This document shows positions 1-8,440 of a DNA stretch of 64,000 nt, piece after piece (position 1 is the first letter of the stretch; each line of letters begins with the position of its first letter). The notes under the pieces were generated by a model. It had not been told where the DNA came from and searched no databases. It worked only from the letters and a program-made list of their open reading frames with translations. The stretch covers positions 310,001 to 374,000 of the forward strand of contig JBPPLN010000002.1 of the NCBI GenBank assembly GCA_051920445.1, in the 5' to 3' direction. This DNA is from CAG-177 sp003514385 (GTDB lineage Bacteria > Bacillota > Clostridia > Oscillospirales > Acutalibacteraceae). Made by a program: the position numbers and the translations under genes.

Positions 1-478
1 ACGCGGGATAGTTCTTCTTTTTTATATTCTCTCTGAATATCTGATGCTTGTCGAGATGCGTCTTGTGGTTATTCGTCAGGCGTTCTATCGGAGAATTGAC
101 GAAGGAAATAACCTCGTTCGCACCGTCGCTGACGGCACGGCGCATCATATAGACCGCCGCAGCATCGCGCGACCAGTCGTATTCGCCGGGAGCAGTCTCA
201 AAGCACTCGGTCGCCCGCGCGGGTTCGCTGAAAGTACCGCGTCCGCTGTGCTTCGACCCGCCGCCGATATTGTAGCGGTAGATGCCAAGACCGATGCCCT
301 CGGTCTTGCTGAAAAGCAGCTCACTGATTCTGTCTCTGACCGGTTTGCCGCTTATCGGATCCTCATGAGTCCAGTTTCCGACTATCTGCGCCCACCATGC
401 GCCGCTCGCACCGAAGCCTTCTATAGTCTGATATCGCTTCTCTTCATTTATATTCAGCTTCAATTTCAATGCCCCCAT
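1..478 (-). CDS. GH30-like glycoside hydrolase, N-terminal part, cut by the window edge
   Basis: The reverse strand is open from an ATG at 478 to the window edge, about 159 residues. The N-terminus carries QTIEGFGASGAWWA, then GLGIYRYNIGGGS and SFVNSPIERLT, the pattern of GH30 enzymes (glucosylceramidase, endo-beta-1,6-galactanase and relatives) in which the barrel opens with a GFG motif and an RYNxGG strand. The catalytic glutamates lie beyond the edge, so the substrate cannot be assigned. There is no signal peptide, so the enzyme is probably cytoplasmic. The ribosome site before ATG 478 is weak; a TTG at 469 behind a GGGGG run is an alternative start. It is divergent from the hydrolase/sugar symporter operon. 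Confidence 0.75.
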   Translation of the reverse strand, partial: MGALKLKLNINEEKRYQTIEGFGASGAWWAQIVGNWTHEDPISGKPVRDRISELLFSKTEGIGLGIYRYNIGGGSKHSGRGTFSEPARATECFETAPGEYDWSRDAAAVYMMRRAVSDGANEVISFVNSPIERLTNNHKTHLDKHQIFRENIKKKNYPA

Positions 479-833
479 GTGAAAAGTGCATATATTTTTC
501 ATCTTATTCTAAAGTATATCATAGCTTTTCACGGAGTAAAGGTATTTTTTACCGAAAAAAGAGTACTTTTTATATGTGTTTTCAAGTTGGCGACGAAAGC
601 AACGAAAAATCAATACAGCCGAAGCGATGAAAATTATTTTATATTCAAGCTGCGTTTGACGCTATTTTTCCGAAAAATGTGTTTTTACCTGCCGTCTGTA
701 ATTTTTTGTAAAAGTTTCATATAATTATACATATATATTTTATCTTTATGTTGAAATTGTATTGCTTTTTGGTTTTTGTTCCCGTATAATGGAGCTTGTC
801 TGATACGACAGAATATCTGAAAGGTGCCGAATT
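479..833. promoter_or_regulatory. Divergent intergenic region with a promoter for the 834 operon
   Basis: This AT-rich gap separates the GH30-like gene from the rightward operon. On the plus strand TTGCTT (762-767) is followed after exactly 17 bases by TATAAT (785-790), a good vegetative promoter about 44 bases before the ATG. On the minus strand TTTACT and TATACT, 16 bases apart near 513-540, may serve the GH30-like gene but are weaker. I see no gene or structured RNA in the remainder. Confidence 0.5.
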
Positions 834-1820
834 ATGAACACCGTGATAATAATTCTGCTTGTTGTGCTCGCGATAGCCGTTGTGCTGCTGTTCGCGATAT
901 GCGGCTTCCTGTTCAATCAGGTAATATGGTATAAGCCGATAAAGCTGCCCGCCGCAAAAGGCGAGGTTGAGGATGACTTTGCAAAAGATCACAGAAAAGC
1001 CGAAGAAGAGTTCGGGAAAATGCCGTTCGAAAAGCTCACGCTTACGGCATCGAACGGCGAAAAAATATATGCGCGCCTGCTCCTGCCCGAGAAGAACAAC
1101 GGGCGCATGATAATCGCCTGCCACGGGGCGCACAGCTCAGGGATATGCGAATTCTGCTTTTCCGCACCGTACTTTCACCGCATGGGTTATACAATTCTGA
1201 TGCCAGAGCACCGCGGCTGCGGCGAGAGCGAGGGAAAATTCTTAGGCTACGGCACGCACGAATCAAAGGACACTTTTCTTTGGATAGACTGCGCCCGCAA
1301 ACGATTCCCGGAGCTCGACATATTCCTGCTCGGCGTGTCGATGGGCGGCGCGACGGTTCTAATGATGAGCGACAAAATAACCGACCCGGCGGTCAAGGGA
1401 ATCATCGCGGACTGCTCCTACACGAGCGCATGGGATGAATTCGCCTATCAGCTCAAAAATCCGTTCGGGCTCCCGGCGTTCCCCCTGCTATATATATTCG
1501 ACCTGTATTGCCGCATAATCTGCAAATACAGCCTGCGCGACGCGTCGCCGATAAAAGCCGTTCGCAGCGCGAAAGTGCCGATACTTTTTATTCACGGCGC
1601 AAAAGACACGCTCGTGCCCGTGAAGATGCAAAAAGAGCTGTTTGACGCGTGCCCGACCAAAAAAGAAATGCTGACGGTCGAAAATGCGGTTCACGCGCAG
1701 AGCTACTATACCGACCCGCGCGCTTATGAGGCGGCGGCGGAAAATTTCATAAACGAATGCGAAAACACTGAAAATACATCTGCGCTTTCCGCGCCCGGAG
1801 GAGGAAAACAAATTGGCTAA
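834..1820 (+). CDS. Membrane-anchored alpha/beta hydrolase
   Basis: A 328-residue serine hydrolase of the S33 aminopeptidase/YkfA-like group. Residues about 3-27 form one hydrophobic anchor, so the catalytic domain probably faces outward. The nucleophile elbow GVSMGG holds Ser169; Asp258 (GAKDTLVP) and His287 (NAVHAQ) complete a plausible triad, and the oxyanion motif ACHGAHSSG precedes it. The natural ester, thioester or amide substrate is not evident. The ATG follows GAAAGGTG. The end overlaps the TTG start of the sugar symporter by 8 bases, so the two are translationally coupled. Confidence 0.8.
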   Translation: MNTVIIILLVVLAIAVVLLFAICGFLFNQVIWYKPIKLPAAKGEVEDDFAKDHRKAEEEFGKMPFEKLTLTASNGEKIYARLLLPEKNNGRMIIACHGAHSSGICEFCFSAPYFHRMGYTILMPEHRGCGESEGKFLGYGTHESKDTFLWIDCARKRFPELDIFLLGVSMGGATVLMMSDKITDPAVKGIIADCSYTSAWDEFAYQLKNPFGLPAFPLLYIFDLYCRIICKYSLRDASPIKAVRSAKVPILFIHGAKDTLVPVKMQKELFDACPTKKEMLTVENAVHAQSYYTDPRAYEAAAENFINECENTENTSALSAPGGGKQIG

Positions 1821-3285
1821 CAACGAAAGGCTGAAAGAAAAACGATACGTCGGAGTAAAAGAAACGGTTATCTACGGCGTAGCAAACGGCGGTCAGGTCA
1901 TCGGATACAACATGGTCCGCATGCAGCTGACATTCTTCCTTGTGACCGTGTTCGGCATACCGAGCACAGCGGTCGCAACGATGATAACCGTCATGGGCAT
2001 CTGGGATGCACTCAACGACCCGATGATGGGAACGATAGTTGACAAGACCCGCACGAATCTCGGAAAACTGCGTCCCTATCTGCTCTTCGTCCCGATACCG
2101 CTCGGCATAGCGACTGTCGTGTTCTTCGGCGGCGCGGAATTCCTCGCGGGAGTTCAGTCAACGACGCTCAAGATAATCTACATGTGCGTCACATATTTCA
2201 TCTGGGAGTTCTTCTATACGATAGGCGACATTCCGTTCTGGGGTCTGTCCGCCGCGATATCCCCGAACCCCGTTGACAGATCGAACGCCATAACCTCGGC
2301 GCGCTTTCTCTCCGGCATAATCGGCGGACTTTCTACGCCCGTTATATCCCTGCTCATCGACCTGAGCAACAAGGGCGTTATCGGAATCAATATGCGCCAG
2401 CTCTTCCTTGTGATGGGTATTGTCGCTGGCACTGTCGGCATGGGACTCTTCTCGCTCTCCGGCATCTTCTGCCGCGAGCGCGTGGTTCAGAATTCCGACG
2501 AGCCGAAGGTTCTCGACTGCTTCAGATTCCTTTTCAAGAACAAGCCCCTGCTCCTCATCGTCTGCTCCAACATTCTCGCAACCGTCGGCGGAGTTACCGA
2601 CACATTCGCGCAGTATTTTTACATATTCTCCCTCGGCGCGGCGAGCTGGGGCACGATAATCGGTATTCCCGGCGTTGTCTCGGGCTTCCTGACTTATCTC
2701 CTCCTGCCCGCTCTCGAGAGAAGATGGACGTCGAAGCAGATAGTCGTTCGCACAACTATTCTCAAGGCACTCGTCGGTACGACCACCTTCCTAATCGGCA
2801 TGAAATTCTATCGCAACCCGGCGGTCATTGTCCCGCTGCTTATGATTCAGGGCTTCATCTTCAGCTCGCTGACGAGCATAAACATGGTCGTCCCCACAAA
2901 GATGATAGGCGACACTGTCGACTACATGGAGTGGAAGACGGGCGAAAGAAACGAGGGCATGGCGTTCTCGCTGCTGACCTTCATCAGCAAGCTCACGGGC
3001 TCGCTCTGCACGGCTATCGCAACGGCCATAATCCCGGTCATCGGCCTTGTCACCGTTCAGCTCGCGGACAACTCGCTTCAGCTTGTTGAAAACCCGCAGA
3101 TAAACACCCGTTTCTGGCTCTGGGCTCTGGTCACCATACTCCCGCCCGTGGCGTCGCTCATCTCGCTCATACCATACAGATTCTATGACCTCGAGGGCAA
3201 GAAGCTCAAGGACATTCAGGAAGAGATGATTGCTCGCCGCGAGCTCAACTCGAAGACGATATCCAAGTCGGAAGGAGAGATATAA
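1813..3285 (+). CDS. GPH family sugar:cation symporter (MelB-like MFS)
   Basis: A 490-residue polytopic membrane protein with about 12 hydrophobic segments. The motif GIWDALNDPMMG followed by DKTRTNLGKLRPYLL is typical of the glycoside-pentoside-hexuronide symporters, where the aspartates near helix 2 bind the coupling cation. A second hallmark, GDTVDYMEWKTGERNEGM, lies around residue 365. Translation probably starts at the TTG at 1813, well placed behind GGAGGA (1798-1803), inside the end of the hydrolase gene. Import of a glycoside fits the cytoplasmic glycosidase beginning on the other side of the promoter region. The sugar cannot be told from sequence. Confidence 0.85.
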   Translation: MANNERLKEKRYVGVKETVIYGVANGGQVIGYNMVRMQLTFFLVTVFGIPSTAVATMITVMGIWDALNDPMMGTIVDKTRTNLGKLRPYLLFVPIPLGIATVVFFGGAEFLAGVQSTTLKIIYMCVTYFIWEFFYTIGDIPFWGLSAAISPNPVDRSNAITSARFLSGIIGGLSTPVISLLIDLSNKGVIGINMRQLFLVMGIVAGTVGMGLFSLSGIFCRERVVQNSDEPKVLDCFRFLFKNKPLLLIVCSNILATVGGVTDTFAQYFYIFSLGAASWGTIIGIPGVVSGFLTYLLLPALERRWTSKQIVVRTTILKALVGTTTFLIGMKFYRNPAVIVPLLMIQGFIFSSLTSINMVVPTKMIGDTVDYMEWKTGERNEGMAFSLLTFISKLTGSLCTAIATAIIPVIGLVTVQLADNSLQLVENPQINTRFWLWALVTILPPVASLISLIPYRFYDLEGKKLKDIQEEMIARRELNSKTISKSEGEI

Positions 3286-3537
3286 ATGGAACGCAAATGC
3301 CCGAAATGCGGCGGTAAGCTCGGAATATTCGACTTAAAGCCCAACTGCCCCCACTGCGGATGCAGTATCATGTACTACGACATGGACAAACGCCTTGAGG
3401 AGGACTCGATAAAAGCCGAGGCGGAATGGCAAAAGCTCGATGAAATACTCGACAAGATAACTCCCGCATTCATCAAGAAAAAGAGAGCCTCGAGAGAAGA
3501 AAAAGAGAAAAACGAAAAGGATTCAAGCGAAAAATAA
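3286..3537 (+). CDS. Small zinc-ribbon protein
   Basis: An 83-residue protein starting on the base after the symporter stop codon, with GGAGAG as its ribosome site at the end of the symporter gene. Residues 5-30 hold two CPxC pairs (CPKCGGK and CPHCGC), a rubredoxin-like zinc ribbon. The rest is charged and predicted helical with a Lys/Glu-rich tail. The function is unknown. Tight coupling suggests production together with the transporter, but no mechanism can be inferred. Confidence 0.7.
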   Translation: MERKCPKCGGKLGIFDLKPNCPHCGCSIMYYDMDKRLEEDSIKAEAEWQKLDEILDKITPAFIKKKRASREEKEKNEKDSSEK

Positions 3538-3550
3538 ACCTAAAGCAGGC

Positions 3551-3590
3551 ACGCCCGCAGTTATTCTGCGGGCGTATCGCTTTTTGCGGG
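3551..3590 (+). terminator. Rho-independent terminator after the symporter operon
   Basis: A perfect 10-bp stem (3551-3560 with 3566-3575, loop TTATT) is followed by a T tract at 3581-3585. Confidence 0.75.
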
Positions 3591-3679
3591 AATTTGCAAC
3601 AAATTTTAGTAAAACTGTGGTAAATTACGCAGCAATATGTTAAAATCCGATAAGAACGATGATTTAAGGAGAGGGTATT

Positions 3680-4645
3680 ATGCTTCGCAGACAGATGCAG
3701 CTTGATTTTTCCGGAATAAAGACATATTCAGCCGAGGATCGCCACAATCTCGTCACCATAGACAATATGATGACTCCCGGGGTCACGCCGCACGAGGAAT
3801 TTGTACACGAGGGCTTTGACGAGCTTATTGAGAGAATAGTCAAGGCGCGCAAGAACGGGCATCCGGTAATATGGAGCATGGGCGCTCACGTTGTCAAGAA
3901 CCGCCTTTCGCGCTATGTCATCGAGCTGATGAAGATGGGTGTTATCACGCACATCGCCGCAAACGGTGCGACGAGCATACACGACTTTGAGCTCGCGTAT
4001 CTCGGCGGCACATCCGAAGATGTGCCGACCGCGATTGAGGACGGCTCATTCGGAATGTGGGAGCAGACGGGCGCGTGGATGAACAAGGCAATTAAGCGCG
4101 GCGCGGAGCTCGACTTGGGCTACGGCGAAGCGCTCGGCGAATATATAGACATGCACCCCGAGAAGTTCCCGAACCGCGAGGACTGCATACTCTGGAACGC
4201 ATATAAGTTAGACATTCCCGCGACATATCACATAGCGCTCGGCACGGATATCATCCACCAGCACCCCACCTGCGACATGGAGGCTATCGGCAAATGCTCG
4301 GGAATTGACTTCAAGAAGATGGCTTACAGCGTGTCGCAGCTTGACGGCGGCGTTTTTCTCAACTTCGGCTCTGCCGTTATCGGTCCTGAGGTGTTCCTCA
4401 AGACTCTTTCAATAGCGCGCAACCTCGGCTATCCCACGTTCAACATAACCACGGCGAACTTCGACCTCGTGCGCCTGGGCAACTTCCGCTGCAAGATAGG
4501 CTACGAAGATCCGAACTATTATTACCGCCCCCGCAAGAATATCGTCAACCGCCCGACCTGCCGCGGCGGCATGGGCTGGCACTTTGAGGGCGACCATCAG
4601 ATAACCATACCCACGCTCTACGACAGGCTCAAGGAGCAGCTTTGA
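3680..4645 (+). CDS. Deoxyhypusine-synthase-like protein of unknown function
   Basis: A 321-residue soluble protein. The arrangement NGHPVIWSMGAHVVKNRLS, then THIAANGATSIHDFEL, then FLNFGSAVIGPEVF looks like a distant relative of the deoxyhypusine synthase fold (COG1899), which binds NAD. The C-terminal catalytic-lysine region of true deoxyhypusine synthase is not recognisable, and bacteria generally lack its target eIF5A, so that reaction is unlikely here. GGAGAGGG precedes the ATG. It is the first gene of an operon with a PfkB kinase and a HAD phosphatase, which points to small-molecule, perhaps sugar phosphate, chemistry. The family call is from memory of motifs and is tentative. Confidence 0.5.
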   Translation: MLRRQMQLDFSGIKTYSAEDRHNLVTIDNMMTPGVTPHEEFVHEGFDELIERIVKARKNGHPVIWSMGAHVVKNRLSRYVIELMKMGVITHIAANGATSIHDFELAYLGGTSEDVPTAIEDGSFGMWEQTGAWMNKAIKRGAELDLGYGEALGEYIDMHPEKFPNREDCILWNAYKLDIPATYHIALGTDIIHQHPTCDMEAIGKCSGIDFKKMAYSVSQLDGGVFLNFGSAVIGPEVFLKTLSIARNLGYPTFNITTANFDLVRLGNFRCKIGYEDPNYYYRPRKNIVNRPTCRGGMGWHFEGDHQITIPTLYDRLKEQL

Positions 4646-4658
4646 TTTGAGGTAAGAT

Positions 4659-5666
4659 ATGCTTTCAAAAGAACAGGTCAAAAAAATATGCGCCGGCATA
4701 AAAAATGCGCGCATAGGCATAATCGGCGACTTCTGCGTTGATATCTACTGGCACGCGGACATGACGAAATCTGAGCTCTCGCGCGAGACTCCGCACTATC
4801 CCCTGCCGATAGTCAGCGAGAGGGTCTATCTCGGCGCGGGCGGAAATGTTGCGTCGAACCTCGCGGCGCTCTCCCCAAAAGAGCTTATTCCGATATCCCT
4901 TATCGGCGGCGACTGGCGCGGCATGCTCATGGAAGATATATTCGAAAAGAGCGGCATGAACAGGGATTTTGTCATCAAAGTACCCGGCCGCTTCACCAAC
5001 GCCTACTGCAAGCCGATGCGAAAGGGCATATCGGAGCTTGAATACGAAGATCCGCGCCTCGACTTCGACAACTATGAGCCGATATCAAAAGAGACCGAGG
5101 ACAAGGTGATTGAAAATCTCAGAAAAATCTCCGGAAATATCGATGTGCTCTGCGTCGCGGATCAGTTCAGATTCGGCATAATCACAAAGCGTGTGCGCGA
5201 TGAGATAATTGCACTTGCAAAATCGGGGCTCACCGTCATTGCGGACAGCCGATACAACATCGGCGAATACACCGACTGCATATTGAAGCCCAACGAGGTA
5301 GAATGCTGGCGCGCAGTGTATAACAACGAAGGCTACATAGACGCAGGATATGACGAGTTCATCGAAGCGGCAAAGCTGCTCGCGAAAAAGAACCGCTCGA
5401 CCGTGTTCTGCACGCTCGGAAAGCGCGGTTCGATAGTCACCGACGGCGGCAGGACGGAGAAAGCCGACGCGGTGCTGTTCGACGGCGAAGTTGATATCTG
5501 CGGCGCGGGCGACACCTCGCTCTCCGCATTTTCTGCGGCAATCGCCGCAAAGACCGAGTTCAAAGCGGCGGCTCAGTTTGCGGGGCTCGCGTCCGGCGTG
5601 ACGGTCAGGAAAATCGGCGTCACGGGCACGGCATCGCCCGAGGAAATAGAAGCGCTCGCACAGTAA
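4659..5666 (+). CDS. PfkB family carbohydrate kinase, HldE N-domain-like
   Basis: A 335-residue ribokinase-family enzyme. The N-terminal motif LGAGGNVASNLAAL resembles the substrate loop of D-glycero-manno-heptose-7-phosphate kinases (HldE/RfaE domain I). The C-terminal GAGDT signature (residues 282-286) contains the predicted catalytic base Asp285 and anion hole. KPNEVECW is the usual family segment near the nucleotide site. The start lies 13 bases after the preceding stop codon. No nucleotidyltransferase domain follows, so it is the kinase half only. The heptose-like substrate is inferred from sequence similarity and is not proven. Confidence 0.75.
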   Translation: MLSKEQVKKICAGIKNARIGIIGDFCVDIYWHADMTKSELSRETPHYPLPIVSERVYLGAGGNVASNLAALSPKELIPISLIGGDWRGMLMEDIFEKSGMNRDFVIKVPGRFTNAYCKPMRKGISELEYEDPRLDFDNYEPISKETEDKVIENLRKISGNIDVLCVADQFRFGIITKRVRDEIIALAKSGLTVIADSRYNIGEYTDCILKPNEVECWRAVYNNEGYIDAGYDEFIEAAKLLAKKNRSTVFCTLGKRGSIVTDGGRTEKADAVLFDGEVDICGAGDTSLSAFSAAIAAKTEFKAAAQFAGLASGVTVRKIGVTGTASPEEIEALAQ

Positions 5667-5690
5667 AAAATAAAACTAAGAGGCACAGGA

Positions 5691-6500
5691 ATGAGTTTTT
5701 CAATTGAAACGATAAAAGAATACAGCGGCAGGGGCTTCAAATGCGCGCTGTTCGATTTTGACGGCACGATAAGCCTTATACGCGAGGGCTGGCAGAAAGT
5801 GATGATTCCGTATTTCTGCGAGGTCATCGAAGCTCTCGGCACAAATGAAAATAAAGACGGAATATGCGAAGAGGTCACGGAATTCGTCGACCGACTGACC
5901 GGCAAGCAGACAATATTCCAGTGCATCGCGCTCAACGAGGCAGTTGTTCGCCGCGGCGGAGAGCACGTTGACCCGGGCGAATACAAAAAAGAATATCTGC
6001 GCAGGCTCGAAACGCGGATAGCCGACAGAAAAAAGGGACTCGAAAGCGGCTGTCTTTCACCCGCCGATCTCGCGGTAAGAGGGTCTGTCGAGTTCATAAA
6101 GGCGCTGAGGAACGCCGGGATAAGATGCTTCCTCGCGAGCGGAACGGACGAAAAAGATGTCATATATGAGGCGTCCTTAATTGGAGTCAAAGATCTCTTC
6201 GACGGCGGAATACACGGCGCGAAGGACGCTCTGCTCGACTGCTCGAAAGAGGCGGTTATAAAGAACATGATTGAAGAGCAGAAGCTAGATCCGGAGGAGC
6301 TTGTCACTTTCGGCGACGGATTTGTTGAGATAGAGCTCACGGCGAAGCTCGGCGGATACGCAGTCGGCGTGGCGACAAACGAAAAGACCGGCGACGGAAT
6401 AGACGAAAAGAAACGGGCAAGGCTCATGTCGGCGGGCGCCGATATGATAATCCCGCATTTCGAGGGCACCGACGCGATACTCAAAGCACTGCACATATAA
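5691..6500 (+). CDS. HAD superfamily phosphatase
   Basis: A 269-residue haloacid-dehalogenase-type hydrolase. Motif I is FDFDGTI with nucleophile Asp22 and acid/base Asp24; motif II is LASGT; motif IV is FGDGFVEIE, where the usual second Asp is replaced by Glu. A long helical cap lies between motifs I and II (about residues 30-135). It is the third gene of the DHS-like/PfkB operon and may dephosphorylate that pathway's product, as GmhB does in heptose synthesis. The ribosome site AAGAGGCACAGG precedes the ATG. Confidence 0.75.
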   Translation: MSFSIETIKEYSGRGFKCALFDFDGTISLIREGWQKVMIPYFCEVIEALGTNENKDGICEEVTEFVDRLTGKQTIFQCIALNEAVVRRGGEHVDPGEYKKEYLRRLETRIADRKKGLESGCLSPADLAVRGSVEFIKALRNAGIRCFLASGTDEKDVIYEASLIGVKDLFDGGIHGAKDALLDCSKEAVIKNMIEEQKLDPEELVTFGDGFVEIELTAKLGGYAVGVATNEKTGDGIDEKKRARLMSAGADMIIPHFEGTDAILKALHI

Positions 6501-6511
6501 ACACAAAAAAG

Positions 6512-6553
6512 AACAGGCGTTCTGCGGCAAAACCGTAAAACGCCTGTTTTTTT
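6512..6553. terminator. Bidirectional terminator between convergent operons
   Basis: AACAGGCGTT (6512-6521) pairs with AACGCCTGTT (6539-6548). T runs lie on the plus side and an A run (T on the minus strand) on the other. It sits between the HAD gene and the minus-strand lipoprotein gene. Confidence 0.75.
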
Positions 6554-7040
6554 ATAATTCTATCCAATCTTTTGTTTCGTTGTCGTACTCATACAGCACC
6601 TTGTTCTGCTCATCGTATGCGAGAAGGACGTCGTCGCTGCCTTCAAAAGTTATTTTATAGGTCTTGCACTTGACTCCGTTCACGGTCGCGGTCTTGCCCG
6701 TTGATGAAAAGCCGTCGCCCAGGTCGGCATATGCGCGAAATTTCGGAACCCCGAGCATTCTTATCGCATCAAAATCGACCTGAAATTCCGTAGTCTTTGA
6801 CGCAGTATTTGAAGAACCGGAAGCCCGGCGGGTCGTTTCCGCGCCGCGTGCGGAGGTCGTCTTTGTTGTCTCCGCCTGCGTGGTCGGCTCGGTGGTCGGC
6901 TCCGTCGTCTGCTCCTCGGTCGTCGTTTCGGGGGCAGTCATCGTTTCCGGCTCGCGCGCCACTTTAGCGCACCCGGCAAGCGAGATTGCAGCAAGAAACA
7001 GGGTGAAGGCAGACACGATAATTTTTCTGTTTGATTTCAT
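6552..7040 (-). CDS. Small lipoprotein with Thr-rich linker
   Basis: A 162-residue protein with a signal peptide ending in the lipobox LAGC (Cys about residue 24). Residues about 30-85 are a low-complexity Thr/Glu/Pro linker typical of exposed cell-surface spacers. A folded C-terminal domain of about 75 residues follows, containing FEGSDDVLLAYDEQNKVLYEYD. I do not recognise that domain. It is the last gene of the ABC operon, 26 bases after the ATPase gene, and may be a surface accessory of that transporter. Confidence 0.65.
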   Translation of the reverse strand: MKSNRKIIVSAFTLFLAAISLAGCAKVAREPETMTAPETTTEEQTTEPTTEPTTQAETTKTTSARGAETTRRASGSSNTASKTTEFQVDFDAIRMLGVPKFRAYADLGDGFSSTGKTATVNGVKCKTYKITFEGSDDVLLAYDEQNKVLYEYDNETKDWIEL

Positions 7041-7065
7041 TATTTTTCAGCTCCGTGAGTATATT

Positions 7066-7713
7066 TCAGACATTTTCGCGCCGCTTTATCCGCGCGCCGT
7101 CAAATTCATAAACCTCGTCGCAGAGGGTCGAGATATCACCCTCGTTGTGCGAGACTATGAGCATGGTTTTTCCGCTCGCTTTAAAGCTCAGGAAGAGCTT
7201 TCGCATCTCCTCGACTGCGTCCTTGTCGAGCGCGTTCATCGGCTCGTCGAGAATCAGTAATTGCTGATCCTCCATTATCGCCTGCGCTATGCCGAGGCGC
7301 TGTTTCATACCGAGCGAATATTTGCCGACACGCAGTTTTGATGACGGGTCGAGCCCGACTGTTTTCATGGCGGACTCTATCTGCTCTTTGCCGATCTTGC
7401 CGCGTATCGAGGCGAGATATTCAAGGTTTTTCATGCCGCTGTAATTGGGCAGAAAGCCGGGCGCTTCGATTATAATTCCCGTGTTCTCCGGGAAATCCGA
7501 GTCCTTGCCTATCGCCTTGCCGTTGACGGTGACCGTTCCGCTGTCGGGCTTCATGAATCCGCAAATGAGCTTCAAAAGTACAGTCTTGCCGCTGCCGTTG
7601 TCGCCGACGATGCCATATATCCTGCCCTCTTGCAGCCGCATATTGACATCTTCGAGAACCGTTTTCCCTTTGAAGCTTTTTGTCAGTTTATCTATAACTA
7701 TAACATCAGTCAA
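7066..7713 (-). CDS. ABC transporter ATP-binding protein
   Basis: A 215-residue ATPase. Walker A is GDNGSGKT (residues 37-44), the signature motif is YSLGMKQR, Walker B with the catalytic Glu is LLILDEPMN, and the switch His is in IVSHNE. It resembles the short ATPases of bacitracin/lantibiotic-type exporters and gliding-type ABC-2 systems. Its start overlaps the end of the preceding permease gene by 8 bases, so it should pair with one or more of the three membrane proteins encoded upstream. Confidence 0.85.
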   Translation of the reverse strand: MTDVIVIDKLTKSFKGKTVLEDVNMRLQEGRIYGIVGDNGSGKTVLLKLICGFMKPDSGTVTVNGKAIGKDSDFPENTGIIIEAPGFLPNYSGMKNLEYLASIRGKIGKEQIESAMKTVGLDPSSKLRVGKYSLGMKQRLGIAQAIMEDQQLLILDEPMNALDKDAVEEMRKLFLSFKASGKTMLIVSHNEGDISTLCDEVYEFDGARIKRRENV

Positions 7714-8440
7714 AATAATGTCCTCCTTTCAAAGCCCTTCTCTTCACTGCGTCGGAGCAGAAAAAGACAAGGATTATCACCGCCGCGTCTGCAAAGAGTA
7801 CCGCCGCAGCCGTTTTGGCATCGGTCAGCTGTTTTGCCATGCCGTATGCGCCGAGCATGGTGAAGCTGAAGCTTTTCAGCTTTCCGCATATTAGCCCCGT
7901 TGTGCCGACAACCGCGATGACAATCGCCGCCGCAGGCTTCTGCCCGAGAAGAAAGCGCAGAAGGCACAGCGCACACATTGACGCGCCGAGCGCGAGCGGA
8001 TATGCCGCCATGCGCATAAGCTCAAAGGCGGAAAGCGTTCCGACTTTTTCCGCAGCTGCCGCGCAGACAGCTATGCCGATAAGGCAATAGAGCACGCACC
8101 AGAGAAGCGCGGACGAAACGGTTTTTATCCACCATTTGAAAAAGCTCTTAGAGCGCGGCAGGACGAAATACGGCATCGCTTCGGAATCGAGAACCGAGCC
8201 TGCCATACCGAGAAAGAGTCCCGCAAAAAATGTTCCGAAATAGCGGAAGAAGCCGAAGAGATCAAACTGCCCGCTGTGTTCAACGCCGCCGACGGCTTCT
8301 GTGAAAACAGAGAAAAATGTTTCCCGCTCGCCGCCGAAAGACGAGAGCACGCAGACCGTCCATATGAGCAGAGACACGGCGAGATACGGCAGCATATTGA
8401 AAAGCCGATGCCGCAATCCCGCAAAAAAAGTTATCTTCAT
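7706..8440 (-). CDS. ABC-2-like membrane protein, permease 3
   Basis: A 244-residue membrane protein from the ATG at 8440, which forms an ATGA overlap with the stop of the upstream permease gene and follows GGGGA. About six hydrophobic segments are visible. No domain can be named with certainty. Its position next to the ATPase gene makes it a likely transmembrane subunit. A longer in-frame extension upstream is out of keeping with the overlap and was not chosen. Confidence 0.65.
   Translation of the reverse strand: MKITFFAGLRHRLFNMLPYLAVSLLIWTVCVLSSFGGERETFFSVFTEAVGGVEHSGQFDLFGFFRYFGTFFAGLFLGMAGSVLDSEAMPYFVLPRSKSFFKWWIKTVSSALLWCVLYCLIGIAVCAAAAEKVGTLSAFELMRMAAYPLALGASMCALCLLRFLLGQKPAAAIVIAVVGTTGLICGKLKSFSFTMLGAYGMAKQLTDAKTAAAVLFADAAVIILVFFCSDAVKRRALKGGHYFD

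Noticed and set aside
44..724. Plus-strand open frame of 226 codons at the left edge
   Set aside because: It is antisense to the clear GH30-like reading frame, and its distal part is low-complexity AT-rich translation.
3680..4645. True deoxyhypusine synthase
   Set aside because: No recognisable catalytic-lysine segment and no expected eIF5A substrate in bacteria; kept only as a distant fold relative.
5573..6496. Long minus-strand open frame opposite the HAD phosphatase gene
   Set aside because: Ser/Pro-rich shadow of the HAD gene with no family motif; codon bias of the plus gene explains it.
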